A stretch of DNA of 64,000 bases from Galeopsis tetrahit (Eukaryota; Streptophyta; Magnoliopsida; Lamiales; Lamiaceae), in the NCBI GenBank assembly GCA_963675135.1, contig OY776122.1, positions 13,934,881 to 13,998,880 of the forward strand. Reading direction: 5' to 3'. The notes under the pieces were generated by a model, which did not search any database, was not told where the DNA came from, and saw only the letters and a list, made by a program, of their open reading frames with translations. The first letter of the stretch is position 1; the number at the start of each line of letters is the position of its first letter. Made by a program: the position numbers and the translations under genes. Shown piece by piece: positions 1-11,300 of the stretch.

Positions 1-1567
1 CTTAGTGATCTTGGTAGTATTTGTGGTGGGAATCCAATTGTAAATGATGAGTTTGTATAACACAGAGTGTAGGGAAGTGAGGTCTTTGGCTAGCATGTGT
101 CTAGTCCATTTAACTACCCTACCAGCAGTTATTGGAGAAATGACCACATCCATGTCATGTTCTTCATCAACCTCAACATTGGGAATTTCTAAAAACTCAT
201 TTATCAACTCAGGAGTAAAAGGTACATCCCTCCCCCTAAAATTAACAGTTCCATACCACTTAGAAGATCTCCTACCAGTGCTCTTTTTCAAACATGCATA
301 GAATTCATATGCCCAATTTGTCAAGAAAGATTCACCAAAATTTACAGCATGCATCAAATTCCTTTCCTCTAAGAAACTAACCATGCCTTTACTATCAAAA
401 TCAGGTATATTGATCATCTTCTCTATCAGCAGTTTTCTTTTAGAATAAATGGCCAATCTATTCTCTAGTGTATCAAGAGAATCAGAAATACCTCCCTCTT
501 CAGAAGCAAGGTCATCTGAGCTTGGTGTAGAGCTTTTAGCAGAGCTCTGTTCAGGGCTGCTTGCTGCACTGGAAGAGCTATCTCCACTGCCACCATCTTC
601 AGGTTCTGGTGCAGCTTCCTTTGCAGCAGCATTTGTGCTCAACATTTTTCCTAAGAGACTTCAGAATGTCTCTCAAGCATCTTTCAGAATCAGAATTGGA
701 CTCTGACTCAGCTGGTTCATCTTCAGTGATCATCTTTTCTTTGCCTTTTGGTTCAGCAACAGACTTTCCTTTCCCTTTTTCTGCAGCAACAACCTTCTTT
801 TTGGATTTTTCAGCAACAACAGTCTTAGTTTTCTTTGGTTTCTCAGCAACAATAGGAGCTTCATTTTCAGAATCTGTGAACACTTGAATAGGTTCACCAG
901 CATCAGCTCCAGCTTTCTTCTTCTTCCTCATGGATTCAGAGTAATCCACACGAGTGAATACACGGTACGATCTCCTTCTTTGTACAGGGCTTCTCTGCCT
1001 TTTTCCTTTCTGTGCAATTTTCTTGAAAGGAATTGGAGCAGACTCATCTGAAACAGAGAGTGAAGAGTTTTTACCTTCAGAAATGTTTGCATCCTCCATT
1101 TCAACGTCTTCAGGGTCAGACGTGGCAGTGGCTTCTTCTTCAACAGAAGCTTCAACATTCTCAGTTTGCAGTTCGTGAACAGAGGGTGATTTGGGGCTTT
1201 TTGATGCAGAAGCCATTTGGGCAGTTTGCTCAGTCAAATAGCTTGATATGTCCACCGTGATTCCTCCAAAAGTCATCACGGGCAAATGGCCTGTGGTTCG
1301 AAGAGTATCAGACACCTCATCGATAGCCCTAGTGACCTGTTCAACAGTTGCATCTCGAGGGAAGTTTGTTTGAGGAGCAGTTTGAGGAGTGGTTTGAGGA
1401 GTGGGAACAGTTGTTGATGGAGTTGCAGAGACATTCGAGTCAGCATTTGAAGCGGTAGAGTTTTGTGAAGCCATGGAAGCAAGAATTTCGAGAGGATTTG
1501 TGCGAGAGTGAGATGAGGTTTTCGAATCAGAGAGAGATTGTGAGGAATTCGAGTTTGTTCCAGCCAT
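1..1567 (-). pseudogene. Element A ORF3 (extra ORF after pol), frameshifted and running off the window edge
   Basis: The ORF begins with ATG at 1567 (MAGTNSN...) and is open for 322 codons to 599. It is Ser/Thr/Pro-rich, then Lys/Glu-rich with several basic nuclear-localisation-like clusters. Protein-like sequence continues in the +1 frame from an A5 run (plus-strand T5 at 645-649) to position 1 without a stop. That part contains a globular module (FLEERN, EFYACLKK, a V-RG-V-F motif, NWIPTT near the edge) like the N-terminal part of ORF3 in elements C and D and like a domain common in plant retroelement accessory proteins. The simplest reading is one extra A in the homopolymer; an assembly error is possible. 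No transmembrane or signal segment is visible, so I do not call it an envelope. Function unknown. Confidence 0.7.
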
Positions 1568-2493
1568 TTAAGTTAGGCGGTTGGAATTTCAAGGTAAGGA
1601 TGGAAATTTGCACACACTTCTTTGAGATATACACAACCAAATAACAATTTTGCAATCTTAGTACTCAACACAATCAGAAATCACAATTTAGCAAATAAAT
1701 GGCATCTTATGTTCGATATTTATAGAGAGAGTAATGTAGTTGGAGGTTAAGAAAAATAAAACAGAAGAATTAATCTAGAATTTTCGAAAGTGCTCCACAT
1801 TATTAGCCACAACCTAGATCATGGTTAATTAGTGGGAAAAAATCAATTAATTAAATTAATTAAATTAATTAGATAATTAGGAAGATTCCAGAATTAATTT
1901 CGCATAATCTGAAAGAAATAGATACGGGTCAGTAATTAATTAAATAAATAAACTTAATTTCAATAAATAATTAAATAATTACACAGATAAAAATAAATTC
2001 GAATCAGGCAATGTTGTGCTCAAAACTGTTACAAACACCTCAACACGGTTTTTACATGAATTTGCTTCATTAGTGTTGCACCATATATTTTTTTTTTGTT
2101 ATATCATCTAATTTGTATTGATCCATTGTTCCTGTAGAGTACATCGTAGTAGCGAACTCCGTGCCCCATACTTACTTAATGGATTACAAATATGTTGATG
2201 TTTTTACCAAATATCACCTTTTGAAAAGAAGGCATCGTAGTAGTGAACTCCGTGCTCCATAGTTACTCAGTGATTTGGTACATCTTTTAGTATGCTAATA
2301 ACATTCTCATTTTTATGCATTTGAGAGGTGTAAGAAATGTTTAGTTTTGCACTCCAATGTTCTTAGATTCGTAGATATTTTACAAAGGAATTATTTAACT
2401 AAGTAAGAAATAAATTCAACTTATAAAATTTATACAACCCATGATGTTGTCCCAAATGCTACCGCATTTGTGACAACATCCATCCGAATTTTT
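1568..2493. other. Element A pol-ORF3 spacer with a 35-bp direct repeat
   Basis: AT-rich, non-coding on both strands. It holds two copies of a 35-bp unit at 2142-2176 and 2233-2267 (91-bp period, 3 mismatches by eye; core CATCGTAGTAGYGAACTCC), each followed by a TTACTYA-type tail. A TATA-like box for ORF3 lies at 1717-1724. TTAATTAAAT-type runs fill 1840-1990. Confidence 0.6.
1717..1724 (-). promoter_or_regulatory. TATA-like box upstream of element A ORF3
   Basis: The minus strand reads CTCTATAAATATCG about 150 bp upstream of the ORF3 ATG (1567), leaving room for a leader of about 120 nt. The LTR TATA box of the same element is also TATAAATA (8056-8063), so this could be an internal promoter for ORF3. 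Inference from motif and spacing only. Confidence 0.35.
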
Positions 2494-5400
2494 TCAGATA
2501 GTGTTCATGCCAAGAGATTTCCTCAAGATAGAGAATCTCTCATGGTCTAAGGCTTTAGTAAAGATATCAGCATTCTGTTTTTCAGTAGGTACATACTCCA
2601 ACTTAACAACATTCTTCTCTACTAAATCTCTCATAAAATGGTGTCTAATGCTAATGTGTTTTGTGAGTGAGTGTTGTACATGATTTTTAGAAATGTTAAT
2701 GGCACTAGTATTATCACAAAAGATAGTAAGTATACCATTCTCCATACCATAGTCATGGAACATCTTGCTCAGCCACAAGAGTTGTGTGCAGCAGCTTCCA
2801 GCAGCAATATACTCAGATTCTGCAGTGGATTGTGAAACACAATTCTGTTTCTTGCTGTGCCATGATACAAGATTGTTTCCCATGTAGAAACATCCTCCAC
2901 TCGTACTCTTTCTATCATCTATGTCTCCAGCCCAATCAGCATCACTATAACCAATCAAAATGTTGTTGGTGTCCTTAGTATACCAGATTCCAAGGTCACT
3001 TGTTCCTGAAACATACTTGATGATTCTCTTCACAGCATTCAGGTGTGATTCCTTTGGATTTGCTTGGTACCTAGCACAAACACACACACTGTACATAATA
3101 TCTGGTCTACTAGAGGTTAAATATAGTAAACTACCTATCATGGATCTGTAAAGTGTTGGATCAACATCTGTTCCAGCACTGTCTTTGCAAAGTTTCAAAG
3201 TAGATCCCATAGGAGTTTTCATTGGTTTTGAATTCTCAAGACCAAATCTTTTAACCAAGTTCTTAGCATACTTACTCTGGGAAAAGAAAATACCATCTCT
3301 GCACTGTTTGATTTGAAGACCTAGAAAATAGTTCAAGTCTCCAACCATACTCATTTCAAATGTTGCAGTCATTGCCTCAACAAATTTACTCAACATTTTA
3401 TCACAAGTAGAACCAAACACAATGTCATCAACATATATTTGAGCAATCAGTATATCATTTTCAGTGTGCTTAATGAACAAAGTTCTATCAGCTTCTCCTC
3501 TAATAAATCCATATTCCAAAAGAAAGTCAGTAAGCCTACCATACCATGCTCTAGGAGCTTGTTTAAGACCATACAATGCTTTCTTAAGTTTATATACATG
3601 ATCAGGATATAGTGGATCTTCAAATCCTATAGGTTGTTCAACATATGCTTCTTCATTCAATATGCCATTTAGAAATGCAGCCTTTACATCCATTTGATGA
3701 AGTTTAATATCAATAAAACATGCAATAGCTAGCAGTAATCTAATAGATTCTATCCTAGCAACAGGTGCAAAAGTTTCATCAAAATCAACTCCTTCAACTT
3801 GGGTGTAACCTTGTGCTACTAACCTAGCCTTGTTCCTAACAATATTACCAGATTCATCAGTTTTATTCTTGAATATCCACTTTGTTCCAATGACATTAGT
3901 ATGACTAGGTCTTGGAACAAGTGTCCATACTTCATTTCTTTCAAACTGACCAAGTTCTTCATGCATAGCATTAATCCAGTTTTCGTCAGTTAAGGCTTCT
4001 TTAGCACTCTTAGGTTCAATTTCAGATAAATAGCATTCAGTATTTACAACATTACACATAGAAGACATGCATATTGTTCTTACCACATCTACCTTGTTTG
4101 ATCTTACTCTTCCTCTTGTTTGCACTCCAACTGTAGCATCGCCTATGATCTGGTCAGAAGGATGACTTTTGCCTATTCTTGAAGAAGGATTTGTTTTGGG
4201 GATGTACTGATCATTCTGTGAATTTACAGCTGTCTGTTCTGTAGATGTTGACCCAGATGTGTTAACATTTGGTGCAACATTTTCAGACTTCAGTGTATTC
4301 TCTGAAGTGTCAGTAACCTGTGATACATCTTCTTCATCTTTGTCATCTGTAAGACCTTTATCATCATCAAACACAACGTTAACAGATTCTTGAACAATGT
4401 TAGTTCTAAGGTTATAAACTCTATAAGCTTTACTATTTCTAGAATAGCCTAAAAAGAAACCTTTATCACTTTTAGAATCAAACTTATAAAGTTGATCCCT
4501 ATCATTCAAAATATAACACACACAACCAAATACATGAAAATATTTCACACTTGGTTTTCTGTTGTTCAAAATCTCATATGGTGTTTGACTTGTGCCAGAA
4601 CGAATAAAAACCCTATTAATAACATGACATGCAGTATTCAATGCTTCTCCCCAAAATTTCTTAGCAAGGCATTTGGATGTTAGCATAACTCTAGCCATTT
4701 TTTGTAAAGTTCTATTCTTTCTTTCAACAATTCCATTTTGTTGTGGAGTTTTAGGAGATGAATACTCTTGCAAGATACCCTTTTTATCACAAAAATCATT
4801 AAACATGCTGTTTTCAAATTCCCTACCATGATCAGTTCTAATACGGCCAACTTTCAAGTTAAACACATTTTTGAACCTTTTATAAAGAATTTTAAATGCA
4901 GCAAATGCTTCAGATTTGTCTCTTAAAGACTCTACCCAGGTATATCTAGAAAAATCATCTACCACAACTAAGGAATACCTCTTTCCTCCAATGCTTTCAG
5001 TTTCCATAGGACCCATCAAGTCCATGTGCAGTAATTCAAAACATCGATGTGTAGTACAATGTGACAGCATTTTGTGCGACATTCTTACCTGCTTACCTTT
5101 TTGGCATGGTCCACATACAGTGTTGTTGTGAAGATTTAGTTTTGGAATCCCTTTTACTGCGTCTGCTTTGATTAGTCTATTCATTGCTCTGTAATTTGCA
5201 TGACCCAATCTTTGATGCCATAAGACATTTTCATCATATTTTGACAAGTTACACATATTTGTTCCAATAAGATAGCAATTATCAGTTGACCTAGTACCAG
5301 TCATAACACAAACTTCATCTTTATTAAGAACATAACATGAATCTTTATCAAATTTCACATGCAAATTATCATCACAAAGTTGACTAATGCTAATCAGATT

Positions 5401-7446
5401 TGCAAGTAAGCCATCAACATGTAAGACATTTTTAAGCTTAGGAAAACCTTTAACATTCAAAGTTCCTTTACCAAGAATCTTTCCTTTAGAACCTCCACCA
5501 TATGTAACATTACCACTATTCAAGGTCACATAATCAGATAAGAAATCAGTACGACCTGTCATATGTCTAGAACAACCACTATCAAAGTACCATGAGTCAG
5601 GTAGACATGCTTTTAAGGAGGTATGAGCAACATTACAGGTAGTTTTTGGTTTCCAAGCAGATTTCATAAACTGTTTACCAGAATGTGACAGTTTTTTATG
5701 CAGCATTTTCAAAGTTTTCTGTTCTTCAAACAATTTTACACAGTAAGGGCGAATATGACCAACTTTAGAACAGTAATGACAGATATACTTCCTTTTAACC
5801 TTGTGAGGATTTGATTGTGCAGATGTTGCTTCAGATGTGACAACATTTGCCTTCACAAATTTCACAGGTTTTCTAAATTTCTCAGAAATAGAAGCAGTAG
5901 TACCATCATAACCTAAACCATGATTATTAGACTTACCAGTAGCTATAGCATTATTTACCTCAGAAGCACTCTTGGAATATTTCTTGAAACATAAGGTGGA
6001 ATTTATCAGTTTCTCCTTTAAGTTACAGATTTCCAGATCTCTTTTGGTAAGAATAACCTCTAGCTTGGTGATTGTGTCTTTCAGATCCTCATTCTCTTTA
6101 TTCAAAGAATTAAGAGTGAGTTTCTGATTGTTCCAATCATCTAACAACTTTTGGTGTTCCTTGTCATCAGTCCTTTTTCCTGCATCATCACCTAAACCAT
6201 TAAAACAATTCAAATCTGGGTGACTCTGTTCTGATGTTGCTGTAGATGTTGAGACATCAGGTACAGCATCAGAATCTGTTTCATCCAGATCATCATCTGA
6301 GGAATCATTATAATCAATTCTGGTAAAATTAGAATATTCATTCTGATTTAATTCATCAAGATCATCATCATCAGATTCATCACTCAAGGTAGCACTAAAG
6401 TTCAGCTTTTGCTTAAGTCTAGTGTTGGCACATTCATTTGCATAATGGCCATAACCAGAACAAGCATTGCATTGAACTGATTTTCGAAATTCAGGATCAT
6501 ACCTTGGTTTACCTTCACTCTTTGATAGTCTTGGTGTGAATTGAGCTTTCCTCCTTTCTGGTTGAGGTGTTGATGTATTGATTTGAATCTTAGGCTGAAT
6601 GTTTCTAGATTTGTTCACAGATTTCTTAAGAAACTTATTAAAGTGCTTAGTGAGCAAAGCAACGTTGTTCGGATTTTTGAGGCATACATCAAGCAATTCT
6701 TCATCAGAGTCAACTTCAGTAATGATGGGTTGAGCTTCAGAAGTGTTTGATGTTTCCCCTTTAAAAACTACAACTTTCTTATCAGCATTAGCTTCATCAT
6801 CTTGATTAGTGTTTATTTCATACGTTCTAAGAATACTCACTAACTCATTTTGACTTAACTTATCTGTATCTTTTGCCTCTTCAATAGCACAAATTTTAGC
6901 ATCAAATCTTTTAGGAACAGATCTTAATATCTTATGAACTACTCTAACATTAGAAATAGGGTCACCAAGAGAATGTGATTCATTGATAATCTCACTTAAC
7001 CTTTCATTGTAGGCTGTAATTGTTTCATCTTCCTTCATTCGGAGATTCTCAAATTTTGTTCCCAACATTCGAAGCTTAGTCCTTCGAACACTTTCTGAAC
7101 CTTCACAATGCTCTTGCAACCTGTCCCATGCATCTTTAGAAGTAGAACAGTTAGATATAATTTTAAACATTGAAACATCAACAGAAGTAAAAATAGCATT
7201 TAAAGCTTTAGAATTGTAGCTTGCTGTTGTTATTTCATCAGCCGTCCAGTCAACTTCTCTCTTGAGTTGTATTTCACCATCTGCGTCTGCTGGTCTCTTT
7301 GGAGCTTCCCAACCTGTAAGTACAGTCCTCCAAGCACGTTCATCAACTGACTTGATGTACATACGCATCTTAGGCTTCCAATAAGCGTAATTCGATCCAT
7401 CTAATACGGGTGGCCTAAGTGCCGTGGATATGTGATGTGTTTCCAT
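2494..7446 (-). CDS. Element A Gag-Pol polyprotein (intact, 1650 aa)
   Basis: Copia polyprotein for capsid, protease, integrase, reverse transcriptase and RNase H, acting in the virus-like particle. Gag (UBN2-like region) spans about residues 1-600 and has two CCHC knuckles: CNACSGYGHYANEC near 325 and CHYCSKVGHIRPYC near 559, with acidic and coiled-coil segments between. The protease active site is DSG (YFDSGCSRHMTG, near 620). The integrase has the H-H-C-C region (WHQRLGHANY ... CGPCQKGK), a D at HMDLMGP, a D at IRTDHGREF and an E at QNGIVERKNRTL. The RT shows ALYGLKQAPRAWY and YVDDIVFGS near 1337. RNase H shows GYSDADWAGD, STAESEYIAAG and the D of FCDNTSA. No internal stop. Unlike B, C and D, gag and pol are in one frame. 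The ATG at 7446 lies 60 bp from the PBS. Confidence 0.93.
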   Translation of the reverse strand: METHHISTALRPPVLDGSNYAYWKPKMRMYIKSVDERAWRTVLTGWEAPKRPADADGEIQLKREVDWTADEITTASYNSKALNAIFTSVDVSMFKIISNCSTSKDAWDRLQEHCEGSESVRRTKLRMLGTKFENLRMKEDETITAYNERLSEIINESHSLGDPISNVRVVHKILRSVPKRFDAKICAIEEAKDTDKLSQNELVSILRTYEINTNQDDEANADKKVVVFKGETSNTSEAQPIITEVDSDEELLDVCLKNPNNVALLTKHFNKFLKKSVNKSRNIQPKIQINTSTPQPERRKAQFTPRLSKSEGKPRYDPEFRKSVQCNACSGYGHYANECANTRLKQKLNFSATLSDESDDDDLDELNQNEYSNFTRIDYNDSSDDDLDETDSDAVPDVSTSTATSEQSHPDLNCFNGLGDDAGKRTDDKEHQKLLDDWNNQKLTLNSLNKENEDLKDTITKLEVILTKRDLEICNLKEKLINSTLCFKKYSKSASEVNNAIATGKSNNHGLGYDGTTASISEKFRKPVKFVKANVVTSEATSAQSNPHKVKRKYICHYCSKVGHIRPYCVKLFEEQKTLKMLHKKLSHSGKQFMKSAWKPKTTCNVAHTSLKACLPDSWYFDSGCSRHMTGRTDFLSDYVTLNSGNVTYGGGSKGKILGKGTLNVKGFPKLKNVLHVDGLLANLISISQLCDDNLHVKFDKDSCYVLNKDEVCVMTGTRSTDNCYLIGTNMCNLSKYDENVLWHQRLGHANYRAMNRLIKADAVKGIPKLNLHNNTVCGPCQKGKQVRMSHKMLSHCTTHRCFELLHMDLMGPMETESIGGKRYSLVVVDDFSRYTWVESLRDKSEAFAAFKILYKRFKNVFNLKVGRIRTDHGREFENSMFNDFCDKKGILQEYSSPKTPQQNGIVERKNRTLQKMARVMLTSKCLAKKFWGEALNTACHVINRVFIRSGTSQTPYEILNNRKPSVKYFHVFGCVCYILNDRDQLYKFDSKSDKGFFLGYSRNSKAYRVYNLRTNIVQESVNVVFDDDKGLTDDKDEEDVSQVTDTSENTLKSENVAPNVNTSGSTSTEQTAVNSQNDQYIPKTNPSSRIGKSHPSDQIIGDATVGVQTRGRVRSNKVDVVRTICMSSMCNVVNTECYLSEIEPKSAKEALTDENWINAMHEELGQFERNEVWTLVPRPSHTNVIGTKWIFKNKTDESGNIVRNKARLVAQGYTQVEGVDFDETFAPVARIESIRLLLAIACFIDIKLHQMDVKAAFLNGILNEEAYVEQPIGFEDPLYPDHVYKLKKALYGLKQAPRAWYGRLTDFLLEYGFIRGEADRTLFIKHTENDILIAQIYVDDIVFGSTCDKMLSKFVEAMTATFEMSMVGDLNYFLGLQIKQCRDGIFFSQSKYAKNLVKRFGLENSKPMKTPMGSTLKLCKDSAGTDVDPTLYRSMIGSLLYLTSSRPDIMYSVCVCARYQANPKESHLNAVKRIIKYVSGTSDLGIWYTKDTNNILIGYSDADWAGDIDDRKSTSGGCFYMGNNLVSWHSKKQNCVSQSTAESEYIAAGSCCTQLLWLSKMFHDYGMENGILTIFCDNTSAINISKNHVQHSLTKHISIRHHFMRDLVEKNVVKLEYVPTEKQNADIFTKALDHERFSILRKSLGMNTI

Positions 7447-7505
7447 TGCTAACCTACACTAAAAACACACTTGACCAAAGATCTAACCTAGTGTCGTCAG
7501 GTATC

Positions 7506-7518
7506 GGCTCTGATACCA
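7506..7518 (-). other. Primer binding site of element A (tRNA-Met type)
   Basis: The minus strand reads TGGTATCAGAGCC, two bases (GT) after the CA end of the 5' LTR. This is the usual initiator tRNA-Met complement of plant copia elements. Confidence 0.9.
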
Positions 7519-7520
7519 AC

Positions 7521-8393
7521 TGAAAGTGTGGTGTGGGGTATATAAAATGAAGTGTTTAAGTTTAAGTAGAATAATGTTGTACTAAATGTTGTGACAATTG
7601 GTACAACACTGGCTCTAACAGAATATCAGAAATTATGATTAACACAGCGGAAGACTTGAAACACTAAAAACAAAACGTGACAGAATGGAAATAATTTTTC
7701 ACATAGATTTTATAAATAAAAATCTATGCTAGCCTTACGGCGAAAACCAATACTTATCTTCAAGTATAAATGTTGTGTGAAATGTTACAGCATTAACATT
7801 CACAACAGAAACTACAAACGAGGCAGGTGCCTTGTTCTAAAAACGAACTAAGTGTATAATGTATACACTGTCGAAATGCCTAGTCTATCTAAAGATTACA
7901 CTCTCAATAGATAAGAAGACACACAGCCATACGGGTGGGATACGAACGTATGATCTAAAAGGTAGTTCTACTGGCCACAATTCCTAACAGGGATATACGC
8001 TCGGTCTAGGAAGTTGATCGAATAGAGTACACTGATTTGAGAAGCCTTCCATCGGTATTTATAATAGTGGGGTGCTGATTCTAGAGGCTTCCACAATGAG
8101 GTCCTATTTTTTAGGAAACTCAACTTCCACAACTTCCATGATCTTTCTAGATCCTTCTAGGCAGCTCCAGGTCGTTCCAAATGTATCTAGGCTGTTCTAG
8201 CATGTTCTGCAATGTTCTGGAATCTTCCAGGTTCCAGATCCTTGTAGAAGCTTCTAGATCCTGCCAGAAATGCGACAACATTTAGGTCAACATTTAATGT
8301 AGCATTTCAGAAAAGACTTAGAAAAAATCTCGGAAGGTCAAATTAAGATGTTGTTGATAATGTTAAGGCATTTAAGGATTAACAACATCTACA
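7521..8393 (-). repeat. Element A 5' LTR (873 bp)
   Basis: On the minus strand it runs TGTAGATGTTG...CACACTTTCA. Its inner edge is fixed by the PBS, its outer edge by the point where element E integrase coding sequence resumes (CMLNNSG at 8397). A TATAAATA box lies at 8056-8063. The words ACAACAT and ATGTTG recur both here and in the coding region. The second LTR is outside the window, so the outer boundary is inferred. Confidence 0.75.
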
Positions 8394-11300
8394 AGGTGTA
8401 TGTTGAACAACTCTGGTTTGCTAAAGGTGTTTTGGGGAGAAGCTGTGTCAACAACAACCTATTTGATAAACAGAAGTCCTTCCTCAGCTGTGTAGTATAA
8501 AACCCCAGAGGAGTTATGGTCTGGCCATGCAGCTGATTAAAAATATTTAAGGGTATTTAGATGTATAGCATATGCCCATGTCAGACAAGATAAGTTTGAA
8601 CCTCGAGCATTGCGATGCGTGTTTGTTGGTGTTGGGATATGAATCCTGAAAACAAGTCCTAGTTGATGAGATTAAGTTTTGATGGCCAAAAGCAACTTAA
8701 AGTTAATAATATATGTGGATATAAGTCATCCTAACTAAGTCATCTTGATAAGTCATATAAACTGAGTTACTGATCTTTTATGTGAAAATATATATTAACT
8801 GTTAGGAACTAGGCTAATGTTTGAATTGTATAGACATCTTATAGAATAGGACTTAGATATACTCTTTTGTATGTAGTTCAGTTGAAGTATAAATAGGTTT
8901 TATATTTTTAAGTTTGTATTGAGTTGTAATGAGCAGAGTAAGTTCAGAACAGAAGACTGAAGTAAAGATCAGAAGACTAGAAGTCAGAACAAAAGACTCA
9001 GAAGATTACTCCAGAATAAGAAGACTATTAAGAAGAGTAGATTGAAGTATTCTGATGAAGCTCAGAACAGAAGATGAGAACTGTGCTGATCAAAGTAAGA
9101 ACAGTATTTTACTGTGCTGAGTCGAAGTTGAAGAATAAGTTTGGAAAACTTATTGAAAGGTGTAACTGAATATAACTGAAGATATGCTGACTTGGAAAGT
9201 GAAGTTAGTTGTTGGAAGTCGGTTACAAATGATAAGTTACAAAAAGCGGTTTTAGAGTTAGTTGGGAGTTAGTTTTACAAACTGTTAACTGTCATACTAA
9301 AGTCTATAAATACCGAGAGATCTTTTACTTGGAAAGACTACTGAAAAACTGAAGTATAAAAGCATTCAAAGAGCTATTCAAGTATTCAAGCAAGAAACTC
9401 ACAGAGTTTGAAGGAGATCGAAACAAGAGCCCAGATTTGAAGAATAATATTCAAGGCTACAATCAGAGAAGTTTTACTTTTTAGTTTGTATTTTGTAAAC
9501 AAATGTGCTTGTTACTTGTAGAATTACTAGTAGACCGAAGATACACTTGGGAAGTGTAATCGATGAGATCATAGTCTTAGTCTTGGGACTTTAAGCTACA
9601 AGAAACTCAAGAAGGAGTTAATAAAACATTACAACTGGGTTTGTGAGAGTGGATGTAGACATTTGTCGAACCACTATAAATCGTGTGTTCATTTACTTAC
9701 TGTTTGATATTTGTTTTAATTGTTTACTAAGAACAGTAGTAAGATTCATAATCAAAGTTGAGTATAAAACATAAAGGCTCACATTAAATCTGAAAGTACT
9801 GAACTGGTCTTGTCTATAAGAACAATACTATTCAAGAACACTAAATTCCGGAAAAGTTTTAAAAGTCTATTCACCCTTCCCCTCTAGACTTTTCTAGCTT
9901 ATTCTAATCTTAACACTCAACTTGAGACCAACAGTTGGGTATCCTTTAGGTGTTAAAGGATACAAGTTATGGTGTCTTGAAGCAGGGATGCAGAAGTGCA
10001 TAGTCACCAAATATGTTACTTTTGATAAGAGCAGGATGCCTCTATCAGAAGAGGTGGAGGTGGAGCATGTTTACACCAGAGAACCTTTTGGAGAATATAT
10101 TGATCTAGATGAGGAGGGCGTTCCTCATAGTGAGAATGGATCTTCAACACTATCAGCTGACACAAGACAGAACCAGAAGAGAAGTCCACCCCCCTCAAAG
10201 GTATGGTCAAGCTGACATTGTATCATTTGCATTATGTGCAGCTCTTGAGGTGGAGTCTCCGGAGCCGAAAACTTACACGAAAACCATCAACTGCTATGAC
10301 AAGGAAGTGTATAGTTGCAATGGAGGAGGAGTTGCAATCTCTCAACAAGAACTAGACCTGGGAGATTATTGAGAGACCTCATAACAAGAAGCTTGTTGGG
10401 TGTAAGTGGATCTACAAGAAGAAGGTGGAGGCTCAGAGAGGTGGCAATGTTAGATACAAGGCGAGGCTTGTAGCTAAGGGATTTACTAAAAAAGAAGGTA
10501 TAGATTTCAATGAAATCTTCTCACCTAGTGTGAAGCATTGTAGCATCAGAATCTTGTTAACTATGGTTGCTCAATATGAATTGGAGTTGCATCAAATGGA
10601 TGTGACCACAACTTTCTTACATAGATCTCTAGGTGTGAGGATCTACATGAAGTTACCAGAACGGTTGGACATAGAAGAAGGGGAGGACAAAGTGTGTCTA
10701 CTAAAGAAGTCTCTCCATGGCCTGAACCAAAGCCCTAGACAATGGTACTTGAGATTTGATGATTACATTTTCTCAGCTGGTTTTACAAGGAGCTTGAATG
10801 ATAGTTGTGTCTATTTCAGACGGGTTGGGAGTGTTGTTACCTATCTTCTGTTGTATGTTGATGACATGTTAATAGTAAGGAAGTCTATTAACAATGTTAA
10901 TCAATTTAAGGAGATCCTCAAAAAGGAGTTTGAGATGAAAGATCTTGGTGAAGCCAAAGTGATTCTTGGGATGAAGATCAGTAGAGTAGATGGAGTTATT
11001 CAACTAAGTCAGCCAACTTATTTGTAGAAGGTGTTAGAGAGGTTTAGAATGCATCAAGCATATACTGTCTCTACTCATATTGGCCAACATCAGAAGTTGT
11101 CAAATTAGATGAGTCCAAGGAACAGTCAAGAGCGAGCTCAGATGAGTAAGGTACCTTATGCCAGTGTTGTAGGGAGTTTAATGTATGTTATGCTGTGTTG
11201 TAGACCAGACTTGACTCATGTTATGAGTGTGATCAACAGATAAATGAATGATCCAGGCTTAAGTCATTGGGAGACTGTTAAGTGGGTCATGAGATATGTT

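Larger units (their letters stand above)
1..8393 (-). mobile_element. Element A: SIRE-like Ty1/copia LTR retrotransposon, 3' end outside window
   Basis: Reading on the minus strand the order is 5' LTR (7521-8393), tRNA-Met-type PBS, one long gag-pol frame, a 0.9-kb spacer and a third ORF that runs off the left edge. Integrase lies before reverse transcriptase, the copia order. An extra ORF after pol plus a second CCHC knuckle is the SIRE/Maximus plan. The right flank is the interior of a plus-strand copia integrase gene (element E), so A inserted into an older element. The expected 5-bp duplication on the right would be AGGTG at 8394-8398; its partner is outside the window. The intact 1650-codon frame implies a fairly young insertion despite the broken ORF3. 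Confidence 0.9.
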
